Part shown: positions 43,873 through 55,269 of the stretch, in pieces
Numbering within the stretch: position 1 is the first letter of the stretch
Layout: each line of letters opens with the position of its first letter
NCBI GenBank assembly: GCA_027604185.1
Contig: JADGKB010000004.1
Location: forward strand, 1-64,000
DNA length: 64,000 bases
From: Boothiomyces macroporosus
Taxonomy: Eukaryota; Chytridiomycota; Chytridiomycetes; Rhizophydiales; Terramycetaceae
Direction: 5' to 3'
Program-made: the position numbers and the translations under genes
The notes under the pieces: generated by a model
Databases searched by the model: none
Told to the model about the DNA's origin: nothing
Seen by the model: only the letters and a program-made list of their open reading frames with translations

Positions 43873-46353
43873 TTATCCTCTGAAACGCACCTCCTGCTTG
43901 CGATTAGGTTTCTTGAACTTTTCGTCAGTGCCGGTCTTGGATTCCAATACTTTTTCATTTGCATCAACAAGGATGGATATCTTTTCAGCAAAGTGACTGG
44001 ACAAGTACTCTAATCTTGTTGAACAAATGCCAGGAGCAGATCTACTCAAATGGATTGATTTGGATTTCGGATCAATGTGCGCTTGCAGCTGTTCATTCAC
44101 AATCAACTTTGATACCACACTAGTTGTCTTTTGTTCATCTAATCTAAACATTGAAGATAGAGTTGCAATATCTAAAGATTCGTAAAATGGAGCGTATGTA
44201 AAGATATATGTTTTCAATGATTCAACTTGAATTGCACTAATGTTAATTGAAAACTTACTCTGTGAGGGACTTTTTGATGCTTTCTGAATTTGGAAGTAAA
44301 TCCCAAACTTTAACTGCAAGGACAAAGTCTCTAGCAGCTTGCCAATTTCCACTTGCCATACTCTTTGCTGCTGCCATAATATGATCACGGTTATTTTCAG
44401 GAGGTCCAATAAATACTTGTCTTTCATTGTATTCCAGCATTCTTCTAAAGGACTTGCTAATCATCTTTCTTCGAGAATCATGCGAGTTTAGAGCCATGTT
44501 TGGGATTTCAAGAAGCATTGCAGAGACAAGATAAACACACTCCAAAAGTTCCAAATTAACATGCATGTGGAATGGCAATTGGCGAGATTTATCCAATTTC
44601 TCTTGTTCTGGGGTCTTTTCGACAAACTTTTGACTGGACACTCCTTGCGCAAGCAATTCTTTGGTTTTTCCAACGGAGCAAATTTCTTGTAAAACAGTGT
44701 GAGCTTCCTTATACAGTCCTTTTCGGAATGCACAAAGGCCAATTTGAACCAAGGATCTGTTGTACAGAGTTTGGGTAGGAATATCACTTTGGGTAATGGT
44801 TTCCTGTAATCTTGACATCAATATCATATCCCTTGCTTTGTGATAGTCGTCGTGTAGTGCTACATGATAAACATGGCATAGCAATGCACGAACTCTGATT
44901 CTATCAATGTTTGTCTTGTATAACAAAGTGCAATAATGTGCCACCAGTTGGTCAATTTTCAGGTTTTCAGTTCCAAACGAATATTCTGTTTGAACAGCGG
45001 CTTCAAATGCCTCAATGATAGAATCAGGCTAATGTTAGTAAAAAGGGTACCTTGTAGTACAAATGCTCCACCCTTCTCATCAACATCAAATCCAAGATAT
45101 CTTGACTTTCGTTTGTTGATTCAGCATACTTTAGCGCACGAACAAGAAGGCAGTACAATGGCGTTTCGTCCCTTAATCTGTCGATATATTCCGTGGTGTG
45201 AGGGTCAATATTTTGCAAAGATTTTAAAAATTCATCATCTAGACGATCAACAAATGATGCAATGTTTCCACGAACTTTGACTGCTTCACCTTTGGTTGCC
45301 AATTTGTCCTTGGCCTGTTCAGTTTCTTCATTGTCATCAAAAGGCCCAATTTTGATATTTGGATTTTTATCAAGCAGGTCATACAACGCTTTGATTTCTT
45401 CCAAAGCAGATTGCCACATATCGGTGGACATACAGCCAGTTACAGGTGGAACATAATCGAAACGTGTAGGAATCAATAAATTCAATACGATAACTCTTTG
45501 ATATTGGGTTTTTGCACTTTTCTTTAGTCTGACGAGCGTTTCAATTTGAGCCAACTTATCGGTATTCTAGTTGGTCAATTTAAGGTTACCTTTTTGCCAC
45601 GGGCATCCAATACTTGATTTAAAACTTCAAATAGATTAACATCTGCTGTAGTAGGAATAGCCTTTCCTTTCGAAACTGCGGTAAATCCATCTTCTTCAAA
45701 TTCAACCTTCTTGGTTTTTTTGGCTGATTCCATGGCAGCACGCTCTTCTTCTCTTTCTTGAGCTAATTCCTGTGCTTCGAATTCTGAAGCTGCTTCGTCA
45801 ACAGGATTTTCCCTGAATCTTTCCAATTCAACTTCACGCAACTTCAGCTCCTTCTTCAACTTTTGTTTCATTGCATTTAGGGCTTTGGTAGATGAGGCAT
45901 TCATGCTTGGGTCTTTTTCGTAGTTTTTCAATACATCGTCAATGGTGTTGATGGTGCGAATGTAGAACCGTGGAATCCCTTCCCTTTTAATAATTGCATC
46001 TGCTTTCACCAAGGATTTTTGGAGCTTGTCATATTCTAATATTAGCAGGAATTACCGTTGTTTACGGTAACAAAATCATCGAATTCAAGTGCATTCAACA
46101 ACGTTTGTGTAATGTCCCGTAATTCATCAAATCTTTTTTCCTTTGCTGATTTGATTTGCTTTGGTCCTTCAGAGTCGCTGTCGCTTTCGTCTTCAGTCTT
46201 CTTTAACCATTTACTGATTCCGGATGGTTGATCGTCTTCCACTTCTGGTTCGTCGGACATTTCTGAATCAGATTGGTCTGTAAATGCGTCGGATGATTTA
46301 TCGAATTCATCATCGGAAGATTCTGAATCGCTAGCTGCAAAGAATCTAGACAT
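43873..46353 (-). CDS. NIP1: Translation initiation factor eIF3 subunit c
   Basis: 797 residues, five exons. Introns 46036-46055 (20), 45567-45589 (23), 45029-45050 (22) and 44237-44258 (22). The acidic Ser/Asp-rich start (MSRFFAASDSESSDDEF) is typical of eIF3c/Nip1. The central helical region includes VRALLCHVYHVALHDDYHKAR and the C-terminal PCI module spans ESLKTYIFTYAPFYESLD and SIHLSRSAP. Family role: scaffold of eIF3, contacting eIF1 and eIF5 in the 43S complex. Joined length is exact. Confidence 0.93.
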
Positions 46354-46543
46354 TTTTTAAAGTGAAAACCTTTTCATTTTTTTTTGCAGTTGCGTTTTCA
46401 ATGTGGCTTTGTGAGTCGATTACAAGCTGAGAGTATAACTCAAAAATACACGAATTCCAGTCAATTTCAATGTCCAGCTTCGGCCAAGGAAGTGCGGTAC
46501 AGCCGGGCACTTTTACTACAAGATAAGGTGTTTATTATATCAA

Positions 46544-47173
46544 TTAGGAAGTATAAGGTTTAGCAACCATGCCGTCTGGAGGAGTGACATCCACTTTCTT
46601 TTGCTTTACTTCATCCCAATTGGTGGACAAACAGGTTCCATTACTTTCTTGAAAAGACTTCATCATAGCCTTTTTGGTCTCGTCGCTTCCATTCTTGAAA
46701 ATATCCTGGAATAACTTGTTCAAAGCCTGTTCGCCTTCCAACTTATCTTCTTCTACAGCCTTGTCTACGGCGTTAAAATCAACTTTCTACGATTAGTATT
46801 CAATTACATGTCTTGCAGAAGACGGATATGAGTGTGCAGCACTAGTTGATGTATTCATAGTTGTCAATAATCCTGTAGGTTGCCCTTGTAGCAGCTCCCA
46901 TCGAGTACCAACTGAGGCTTTCTTTAATTTGATTTCAATCTTGGTCGACAAAATCTCAAATGAGCTTGCTGCTGGATCGACAGGAAGGAAAAGCGGATCG
47001 AAATCTACCTGGGATTCTCTGGAGGCATCCATCTTCACAGTGACTGTGAGTGAAGTGTCTGCAAAATCAACTTGAACTTGATCTTGCTTTAGATTTTTGA
47101 TAAATACTGAAATAATAACATGAGAGTCAGTTTGGTACCATTCATGGCGGATTGCTGGCTTTTCGGTGGTCAT
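46544..47173 (-). CDS. SGT1: SGT1-like co-chaperone lacking TPR
   Basis: 202 residues, two exons, intron 46787-46807 (21 nt with in-frame TAA). Start at the ATG at 47173 ([16 protein letters not shown]). It has a CS domain ([19 protein letters not shown] to [17 protein letters not shown]) and an SGS domain ([18 protein letters not shown]). The TPR domain found at the N-terminus of yeast, plant and animal SGT1 is absent, and there is no room for it: the stop of protease 3 is 74 bases upstream. Family role: Hsp90 co-chaperone linked to Skp1/SCF and kinetochore assembly. Confidence 0.85.
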
Positions 47174-47247
47174 AGTTTTCAAAGAATTTTCAACACCCAA
47201 ATTCAAGTCAGCCACACGTTCGAGAACCTTCAAATATACAATCAATT

Positions 47248-48383
47248 TTATTTATGGACAGCAGGGGCAAATCCTATCAGTTTTTGTCCCTTGTCATACA
47301 CGGTATAATACACACGTTGGAACACATTTCCAATTATGATAGAGTTTTTATCTAGTAGATCCGTCCCAAAAGAAGAAGCACGGTTCAGTGCCAAGATGCA
47401 GGAGGTTTTTTCGGGGGTTGCATATAGTACATAGTCCGTAGATTTTAGCGTAAAGCCAACGCCTTTTAGTGTGAATTTTAAAGATGGTCCAGAAGTCATT
47501 ACACTACAAGGAATCGAATAAGATCCGTGCTGAAAAGGTCCAGGATTTGGATTGTAAGCTGATGCTCCAAGCGCAGAAGCCAACTTATCAGCCGGGCCAT
47601 CGTCAAGGTAGATGTAAGGGGCACCTGAATCAATCAATGCATTTGGAAAGGAACCACAGGCATCTTGCGCTGAACCTCCATTTACACTGAATGTCATCCC
47701 AGTCGCATCAACCTGCCACAAAGTCTGAGAATTTATTGGAAAATAGCTAAAGCCTCCAGAATACTTTGTTGAATCAGTCCCTCCCAGTGTCAATTGTCCA
47801 GGGGAAGATTCTGCCAAGTTTGATAAGAATATTCCAGCAACACTTACTCCCAACTGATCCATAAAATTAGTATCTGGTTTCGCTATCGCAGAGATACCAG
47901 AAAACCCCAGCCCTAGCAATCCATCGATGTTTTGCAAAGGTCCTGTATAGGCTGAATTAGTCGCAACTCCAAAAGACATTTTGTGTACAGTTCCACTTCC
48001 AACTTGTACACTGCTACCATAAACATTTCCCGACACTGATAATCCATAGTAACTCTTTTGAAAAGAAAGGCTTTCAGATGTTATTAGACTATCCGTCAGG
48101 TCTACTTTATCTCCTCTCACCCAAACGTCACTTGATCCGGTCTAACATTAGCACTAGTTACATCAACTGCCACATTAAAGATTTGTCCATCTCCTACTGA
48201 TACTTGAATGAGGTATATATAATCAAATCCGTTTTGGAGTGCTCCAGGAACAGAAAATCCACCGCTTCCACTATTGGGAGGCGTAATTGCCTGTTTGATA
48301 ATGGGTATATTGAATATATTATCCAGCGGTACTGACAGGGCCAGCTGATATAACAAGAGAAATATGTTGAATAGCATTCCCAT
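47248..48383 (-). CDS. Pepsin-like aspartic protease 3
   Basis: 371 residues, two exons. The 20-nt intron 48142-48161 falls exactly between the Asp and Thr codons of the first active-site motif; splicing creates VAVDTGSSDVWVRGD. Unspliced, the gene looks like two broken ORFs without a catalytic Asp-Thr-Gly. The second catalytic motif is ALIDSGAPYIYLD. Signal peptide at the ATG at 48383 (MGMLFNIFLLLYQLALSVP). The closing motif DKGQKLIGFAPAV is shared with protease 2. Expected to be secreted. Confidence 0.9.
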
Positions 48384-48673
48384 TCACCATGAGTGAATGC
48401 TGTTTATACCTCTAGAGGTCCCTGAAAACTCCCGTATATGTGCGCCAGATCCAACAGAGGCCTCAAAAATATGAAATCTAAGCAGAAGCTGCCGGGCCAG
48501 CTTGATGGTTACCTCCAACTTGATTGGTGGAAACTTTTGAGGCATCGATGTTTGATTTTTGTCAATTTCGAGTGAAAGACGGCAAGTTTGACGTGGAGTC
48601 ATAAAAGGGAAAAAAGCGTGATAGACCCGGACCATCCATCAGTTTTGAATGTTTTCTCGTGAACTTTTATTAA
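48384..48673. other. Intergenic region
   Basis: 290 bases between proteases 3 and 4. A short inverted repeat (CATTCAC..GTGAATG, 48381-48399) overlaps the start codon of protease 3. No gene seen. Confidence 0.4.
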
Positions 48674-49834
48674 TCAAACAGCTTTTGCGAACCCGATTCG
48701 CCCGTTGAATTTGTCATAAATAGTATAGTACGAGCGACCCCATACCTGACCAAAGTTTGAGAATGCAGTATGGCCGTCAGCTCCGTTCCTAGATATTCCA
48801 GATAGACAGACACCGTTGTATGGAATAATGTAAGATGAAGAGGAAAGTGAATACTTTACCCCGTACAAGGTGAATATCATTGGAATCTTTGAGTTCTGCC
48901 ATTTGCAATCAACAACGTACGATCCGTATACGTTACTGTAGACACCGCCAAGGAAAGAGTTCACTCTGTCCGCCAAGCTGTTATCTAAATATATTTGGCC
49001 AGTCCCAGTGTCAGATATTGCATTTCCTCCGCCAGAGCTTCCCAAGTATAATGGCTGCGATCCCCCAAATGAAAACGTTAAAGTAGAGATGTTGAACTTC
49101 CAATACGATTCGCTAATCAGTGGAACATAGGTTATTGGACCAGTGAATTTGGTGTTATCAATACCGCCAATAGTGATTTCTCCGCCAACAACATCATTTA
49201 CAAAATGCTGAAAGTCAAAATTTGAAAGGTATGTTCCAAAAATTTGCTGCCGACCGGTAAGACCCAATGCATCGAATATACTTGCATCCTTCCCAGTGGC
49301 CCAAGCAACCCTGCTTATTGAATTAAACCCCAATCCCAAAATACCATCACCAGAATTGCCCAATCCAGAAATTTGATACGCTGATCCAAATGGGAAGTTT
49401 GTTATTTGGAAACCATCAAATAGAACTGGACCGCTGAATATGTTAAAGTTGACGTTTGCAGACCCATACTGGACATATGCAGTTTGCGACAGATTGGACA
49501 ACGACGAATCAAAAGTGTTCAAAACACAGGCAGTAGGATTCGGAAGCATGTTATCACACTCACAACTGTTATCCCCACTGTTAGAAACGCAACCAGGTCC
49601 TCGAACAAACATGTCTGAAGAACCAGTATCAACGATTAAACTAAACACCTGGCCATTGCCCACTGTAACATTGACGTAAAAATCGAAATCTTGAGCATTG
49701 ATTAAACTAGCAGAATTTTGCCTTTTGTGATGCTTGTGCTGGTGAATGTGTTTCGCTTTGTGGGTAAGTTGAAGCTTGTAGACTTTTGACAACACGCATG
49801 AATAGAAGAGCAAATGAACCAGTACAACGAGCAT
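48674..49834 (-). CDS. Pepsin-like aspartic protease 4 (His-rich propeptide)
   Basis: 386 residues from the ATG at 49834 (MLVVLVHLLFYSCVLSKVY, signal peptide). The frame is open upstream, but the signal sequence favours this start. A propeptide with a His/Lys-rich run (HKAKHIHQHKHHKRQ) ends in a KR pair, a likely processing site. Active-site motifs DTGSSDMFVRG and SDTGTGQIYLD; a Cys-rich insert (GPGCVSNSGDNSCECD) follows the first. The ending DKFNGRIGFAKAV is typical of the family. Intronless and divergent from the Hsp70-like gene. Confidence 0.9.
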   Translation of the reverse strand: MLVVLVHLLFYSCVLSKVYKLQLTHKAKHIHQHKHHKRQNSASLINAQDFDFYVNVTVGNGQVFSLIVDTGSSDMFVRGPGCVSNSGDNSCECDNMLPNPTACVLNTFDSSLSNLSQTAYVQYGSANVNFNIFSGPVLFDGFQITNFPFGSAYQISGLGNSGDGILGLGFNSISRVAWATGKDASIFDALGLTGRQQIFGTYLSNFDFQHFVNDVVGGEITIGGIDNTKFTGPITYVPLISESYWKFNISTLTFSFGGSQPLYLGSSGGGNAISDTGTGQIYLDNSLADRVNSFLGGVYSNVYGSYVVDCKWQNSKIPMIFTLYGVKYSLSSSSYIIPYNGVCLSGISRNGADGHTAFSNFGQVWGRSYYTIYDKFNGRIGFAKAV

Positions 49835-50165
49835 TCTATTGTATTCTATTGAGTTGAAATTTTTTTCAAGGCTCTTGTGTTTTTCGGGATGAAAGAGAAT
49901 CGCTTCAAGAAAAGATCGTTCATTTGCTGGCTGCATACCACTTGCGAATCGCTTTTTCAAGCAGATGATTTTGAATCTACTGTGGACCGAGCTCCCCAAA
50001 GGATTTTGAATTTTAAAGGCTCAAAACGAGTCTACGATAGCAGCAATGAATTAGAACTTGATCGCATGTCAATTACTGAGCGTTCTGATTCACTTTATCT
50101 TTGTAACCCAAGTGGTATTCGGAGAGGTCTTTGAGGCACTTGAAAAATTTTCACCAAACAACGAA
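49835..50165. other. Divergent intergenic region
   Basis: 331 bases between protease 4 and the Hsp70-like gene, likely a shared promoter. An 85-codon plus-strand ORF at 49877-50134 is largely antisense to the protease 4 upstream region and has no recognisable motif. Confidence 0.4.
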
Positions 50166-52043
50166 ATGGCTTTCCAGTACTATGCTGCCTTAGACATTGG
50201 GGTTTGTAAGTTTTAACCCTAGACTTCTCATTCAGGATATGCCTACATATCACGTAACGACCTCAAGAACAACATGTCCCCCAAAATCCAAGCAATTTGG
50301 AAACACATGCTTTTCCCGTATTGTAAAGATGCATCCTATATCTTGTACGAGATTGATCCGCAAGGTGATTCGCAAATTGACTGGTAGGGTTTGGTACTCC
50401 AAAGGCATATGGTTATGGAGCGCTTGCACTCTATCAAAGGAATCCAAAAGTGAATTTGGAATTGATCAAACACTTTAAACTACGACTTTCACCTCATAAC
50501 AAAGAGGAACCACTTCCAGGAAAGTTGACGGTTGCCCAAATATTAAAGGATTACATGAATTACATCAAAACCAATGCTCTTGCCGCAATGAGAGTAGATG
50601 ATCCAAACCTCGACGAAAATACAATTGCATGGTAAGCGAAATGCTGATGATAGGGCTATTACTGTACCAGCAATTTGGACTGACCAAGCAAAGCGCCTGA
50701 TGAGAGAAGCGTGCTTTGCCACTGGAATTATTCCAACATTCGACTCTGATAAAATGCGAATTGTACTTGAACCAGAAGCTGCTGCTATTTGCGCACTGAC
50801 AGAAAAACGTTCCGGATTTGAACTGAAAGATGGAGAGTCTGTTGTGGTCCTCGATGCGGGTGGTGGTACTGCCGATATCACATCATTGAAAATGACCCCA
50901 AGCGGCTTACAGCAACTAATCCCAAGTTCTGGGTGCTTAGTTGGAAGTATTAACATTACCAAAGCTCTGGAGGAAAAATACAGAGAAAAAGTGGGAATGG
51001 ACGCTTATCAAAGAGCTAAACGCTCAGATCCTCGATTCTTTGATAAAATCTATAGGTAAGATGAATTAATGGAAAGAGAGTTTGATCAAGTAAAGAATGA
51101 TTTCAACTTGGACCCTACAATGGACGAAGTGCCTAACAGAGCCGAAATTACAATGTCAAATAGTTTATTCAATGCATTAAGCCCAGATATGCAAAATCAC
51201 TTTAGAAGAGTTCAAAATGTAACCAATTTTTAAATTCAGGGATGTACTGATAAAGTGTACTTTTCTACCAGAGATATTGAAAGTGCTTTCGATCCGGTGA
51301 TTAAAGTCATTTTCCAGTCGTTGCAGGAACATATAGAAAAGTTGGAGCAAGTTGAACAACGCCAAGTTTCAAACATCCTGGTTGTTGGTGGTTTCGCACG
51401 CTCAGCTTACTTTGTGTCTTGTCTAAAACGAAGATATTCCTATGCACTTAAAGTTCCAGCTGATCCAGAATCTTGTATTTTGAAGGGGGCCGTTTACTAT
51501 CTAACGAATGTTATTCAATCTGATCCTCCAAGAGGCCAGCAAACTGCCCCAGCTGGTGATGCAGTTCCAGATGAAAGCTTTGCCCCTCGATTCCCAATTG
51601 TTAGTAGAGCAATGACCTATACTTGTGGTATTGCAGCAACAAAGGCATCTCCCCGCCCAGAACCTGGGTATATTTGGGATGAAAGAGCCAAAGAATATTC
51701 CCTCAAGAACGCATTCTTGAAGTTTGTAACTATAGGACAAGTAGTTAATCCATCTGAAGTAAAAGAAATCAAGGTTAGTCCAAACTTGGACACCAGCAGA
51801 GCTGTGACATTTACACTATTCTATTCACCAGACAAAGACCCTCAATTAATATCCGATCTCGCCCACTTGCCAAATGGAGGTCAAATTGTAACTGAAACTT
51901 TTTACGTCCCTCCTGAATATCAGCACCTTGGAAGAAAGAATGAATTTGTAGTAAGAATCAAGTTTGGAGAAACAGAACTAAACTGCGAAATCACCCATAC
52001 TCAGAGTGGACAAGTGCAGCACTTTTTTGCTCTCTCACGTTGA
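50166..52043 (+). CDS. Hsp70-family ATPase (HSPA12-like)
   Basis: 589 residues, six exons. Introns 50202-50222 (21, GTTTGT start), 50365-50387 (23), 50632-50653 (22), 51056-51076 (21, AAG end) and 51219-51239 (21). The joined phosphate-1 loop reads LDIGTSHSGYAYI, then WAITVPAIWTDQAK, phosphate-2 VLDAGGGTAD and the adenosine motif ILVVGGFARSAYF. The C-terminal substrate domain is shorter and diverged, as in the HSPA12 branch rather than canonical Hsp70. Role of this branch is poorly defined. Each exon join is fixed by conserved Hsp70 motifs. Confidence 0.9.
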
Positions 52044-52081
52044 ATAAATACATTAAACGGCAAGCATTTTATTGGTACAAA

Positions 52082-53685
52082 TTAAGCATCCACTTCTCCA
52101 AGGTTGAGTCTTGCTTTACCCAACTCGGCTTGAAGTAGTTCATCATACTTTTCATATTCCGCCTAAATTAGTCCAGTCAAACCTTTTCAGCTTCAAACTC
52201 TTTTTGCCTTCGCAATTTTTCCTGCACTTTACGCTGTTCAAACTCTTCAATTTGATCAGCCAGTATTTTAGAGTACTTTTGTTTAATTGCAAATGATTTT
52301 GCGTTTTCTTCAGCTTCAATTAGTTTGCCTTTTTCAATCTCTTTTTCAAGTTCGATTTTGTGCAGACGATTAAGCTCTTGCTCGTGCTTATTACGCTCTA
52401 TGGCTGCTTGTAACTGCTCTTGGCGCACTTTAATCACATCCTGCATCAATTTATCTCTAGCAGCTTGCTCTTTTCTCCATTTCTCTGTTCTTACTTTCCA
52501 AATCTAGACTTAGAATTCATTTTACTCTATCTTGCTCTTCATTATAATATTGCTCCAGTTCCTTTTCTCGTTTAGCTTCTTCTGCTTTCTGTCTAGTCAA
52601 GTGTTCTCGGTAAAGCTGCATTTCTTTTTGCAGTTCCAATTTACGTCTAGAGTGGGACTCTTTCTCTGCCTTTTCCATTCTTGAAATTTCATCCAGTATT
52701 CTTAAATCATTATCCAATGCTTTCTTTACATCTTGTTGACGCTGAAGAATCTTTGCCTTATTAAATTCGTCCAGATCTGCTCTAATTGCACGCTTCTCTT
52801 GTTCTTTGCGCATTAGTATTCGTTCATCTTCCATCTGTCTCATTTGCATATCCTGCCGCTAGCTGTTAGTGCCTCCGTACCATTAATCGCGCTTCCTCTG
52901 CCTTTAGTTCTTCTTGAAGTCTGGCTTGTTTTTTTAATGACTCCAATTGTTCTTGGAGAATGACTAAAGTCTGGACATTTCTTTCATGTGTAATTTGATG
53001 ATCACGACGTTCTCTCTTTTCTTTTTCTAATCGCCCTTGCTCCCACAGTTTATCGTAATACTCTGCTTCCTTCTTTTCAAGCGCTCTCCTTTCCTCCTTT
53101 TCAATCAACTGCAATGCGCGATCTTTTGCAACTTGTTTGACGAGAATCTTGCTTTCCAGTTGACGCAACTCATCGCATCCTTGTCTTTACGTTATCCTTG
53201 AATTACCTCCATTGCTGATCCAACTTTTGCTTCACGACAGCCTTTCGCTCGTTTTCTCTTGCTAATCGTAATTCGGTCATCCTCTCCTTCATTGCTTTAA
53301 TACGCGATTCAGTGGTTTCTTCCTTTTTCAGTAGCGCTTGTCTGTAATATATTTCGTCTTGCGCTAGTAATTGTCGTAATCTATGTTGAGATACAGTTAC
53401 TTTTCGCGCCTTTGTTCTAGCTTATTGTTTTCAGTCCCTCTTAGAGCATTTAGTTTTTGAAGAAACCGATTCCTGTTTATTTTAAATGTAGTAGACTGTT
53501 CGAATTGAGACTAGGGTTATCAGATCCGTACTTTGCGATCCATATTCTCGTAGTACTGTCTGGTTTCTATTACTTGCTGTCGCAAATCCTCATCCTTTCG
53601 TCTATTTGTAATTAGAAAGTCAGATCTTGCCCCCGATGGTTTCTGTACTGTCAATTGCGGATGGTACCTTGAAAAGAGATGTCAT
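52082..53685 (-). CDS. CFAP53: Cilia- and flagella-associated protein 53
   Basis: 483 residues, eight exons. Introns: 53643-53667 (25, the longest micro-intron here), 53511-53531 (21), 53381-53400 (20), 53185-53206 (22, AAAG end), 52859-52880 (22), 52504-52525 (22) and 52163-52182 (20). Almost entirely coiled-coil, with the order of CFAP53/CCDC11: LRQLLAQDEIYYRQ, KQKLDQQWRQGCDELR, SKLWEE-like YDKLWEQGRLEKEKRE, EEARLM and NEEQDR. Family role: microtubule inner protein of axonemal doublets. It implies a flagellated life stage. The first exon and its 25-nt intron are least certain. Convergent with the Hsp70-like gene, 38 bases apart. Confidence 0.85.
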
Positions 53686-53785
53686 GAAAAGTAAACTTTT
53701 TCTCTAATAATGACGTATCACCAAACAGAAAGAAATTTCAATTTTTTTAAAAATGTGTAACCCAGTATGATTTATTAAAAAAGCT

Positions 53786-55158
53786 CTACAACTCGTCAGC
53801 GTATGGGAGACGTAGAAGATTTCCTGAAGCGACAACACTTGGTTTAGATGCAATGGCGGCTTTGACAATCTGAATTAATCAACGATTACCTTTTGAACGT
53901 CTGCAGCAGTGACGGATTTGATATTGGCGACATCTAATAGCTGAGTGGTTTTTCCAGAAGTAGCTTCCTTTCCAAGAGCTTCAACTAAGCCTTGGCGGTT
54001 TAATTCTGTTTCTGCGGTAACAACTGCGGCTTTCTTTGCAGCTTCAAACACATCGGCTGGGATTGCGGAAGCAAATCCTTTGAGAGCTGCAATAGACTTT
54101 TGGACAGCAGCTTTAATTTCACCAGTCTTTCCTTCAGCAATGAATCCAACCAAACCAGTGTCAACATAAGAGTTGCTGAATCCTGAAACCACGGTTGATT
54201 GCTCGCTTTGGCTTCCCCATTTGACATTTTGTACTTGGTCTAATAATGCACGTAATACCAATGAAGCGCTATAGTCTTCGGAGGTATAAGCTACACCAGG
54301 ATATGCAACAGCATATAATGCTAATGAGTTTGGACCGGCTTCTAAGCGAGCTTCTCCTCCAAAGTATTTTGCTTTTGGGGTTTCGATTGCTTCTTTAGCA
54401 AATGAAACCTTTGATAATGCATTTTCAACTACTGCTTGCAAATCTGTGTGTGCAACTCCTGTAGCTACGACAGCGATGCGATCTGGAGTTAAATATTTTG
54501 AATGGGCTTTAACTTCTGCACGGGTAAATCCGGATAGTGCTTCTTTTGAAGCAAAAACACTGTTCCCTAAGCCAGTTCTGAATGCGACTTGGTGCAATTT
54601 TTCAAAAGTTTGAACATGACGGCAAGCTAATGCTGAAGCGGATTGGCTGGCAGTGCCATTGAGAGCATCCAAGAATTCATAAACTTCCAATGATGGGTTG
54701 AATACTTGTGAAATTAATAAAGGAACTGCATCGACACTGTAATTAATCACTAATCTTACACATCGTCACGTAAAAATTCTGAACCCACACTGATGTGTTC
54801 TCTTGAAACAGTGGTATAAAGGCTGTTTCCTCTTAATTGGGCTTCTAATACATTGCGAACTGCACTATCTCCTGGGGTGTCCTATGATTATTTGCAATTG
54901 TACCCTAACCAACAAGCGCTTGTACAAATGAGCTACACCCGGTGCGTCAGGAGATTCGTATCTAGAACCTGCCTTTAAATAGACAGCGACGGATGAAACT
55001 GGTCCTAAATGATCGTAGGTGGCCAATGTAACACCTGAAGGAGTCTTTGAAACTGTTTTAACTGCCTTTGGTGCAGCAGCAACTTGTTCTCCCTTGCGGT
55101 TGTAACTAACAGATGATTGTGCTCTGATTTGATTTAAAATAGTACGATTTCGAAGCAT
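53786..55158 (-). CDS. QCR2: Cytochrome bc1 complex core protein 2
   Basis: 435 residues, four exons. Introns 54882-54903 (22), 54737-54759 (23) and 53870-53889 (20). Mitochondrial leader MLRNRTILNQIRAQSS. An M16-protease-like fold, but the zinc motif HXXEH is replaced (GVAHLYKRLL), as expected of core 2 rather than the processing peptidase. Conserved FNPSLEVYEFLDAL, and the C-terminus LLRLPYADEL is restored by the last intron. Structural subunit of respiratory complex III. Confidence 0.93.
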
Positions 55159-55269
55159 GCTGTGAAAAAATTCCAGATGAAAAAAATGATTTTCGTTCTC
55201 CAGCCATAATTCACTTTAGGGTGGCTGAAGTGGAATAAAAGCACCGTCGACAGTGGAATGAATAATTTA

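Noticed and set aside
47248..48383. Protease 3 as a frameshifted pseudogene
   Set aside because: Removing a 20-nt GT-AG intron restores DTGSSDVW and one continuous frame, so it is an intact gene.
49877..50134. Upstream exon of the Hsp70-like gene
   Set aside because: The ATG at 50166 already supplies a complete phosphate-1 loop after splicing, and no 18-25-nt intron links the two.
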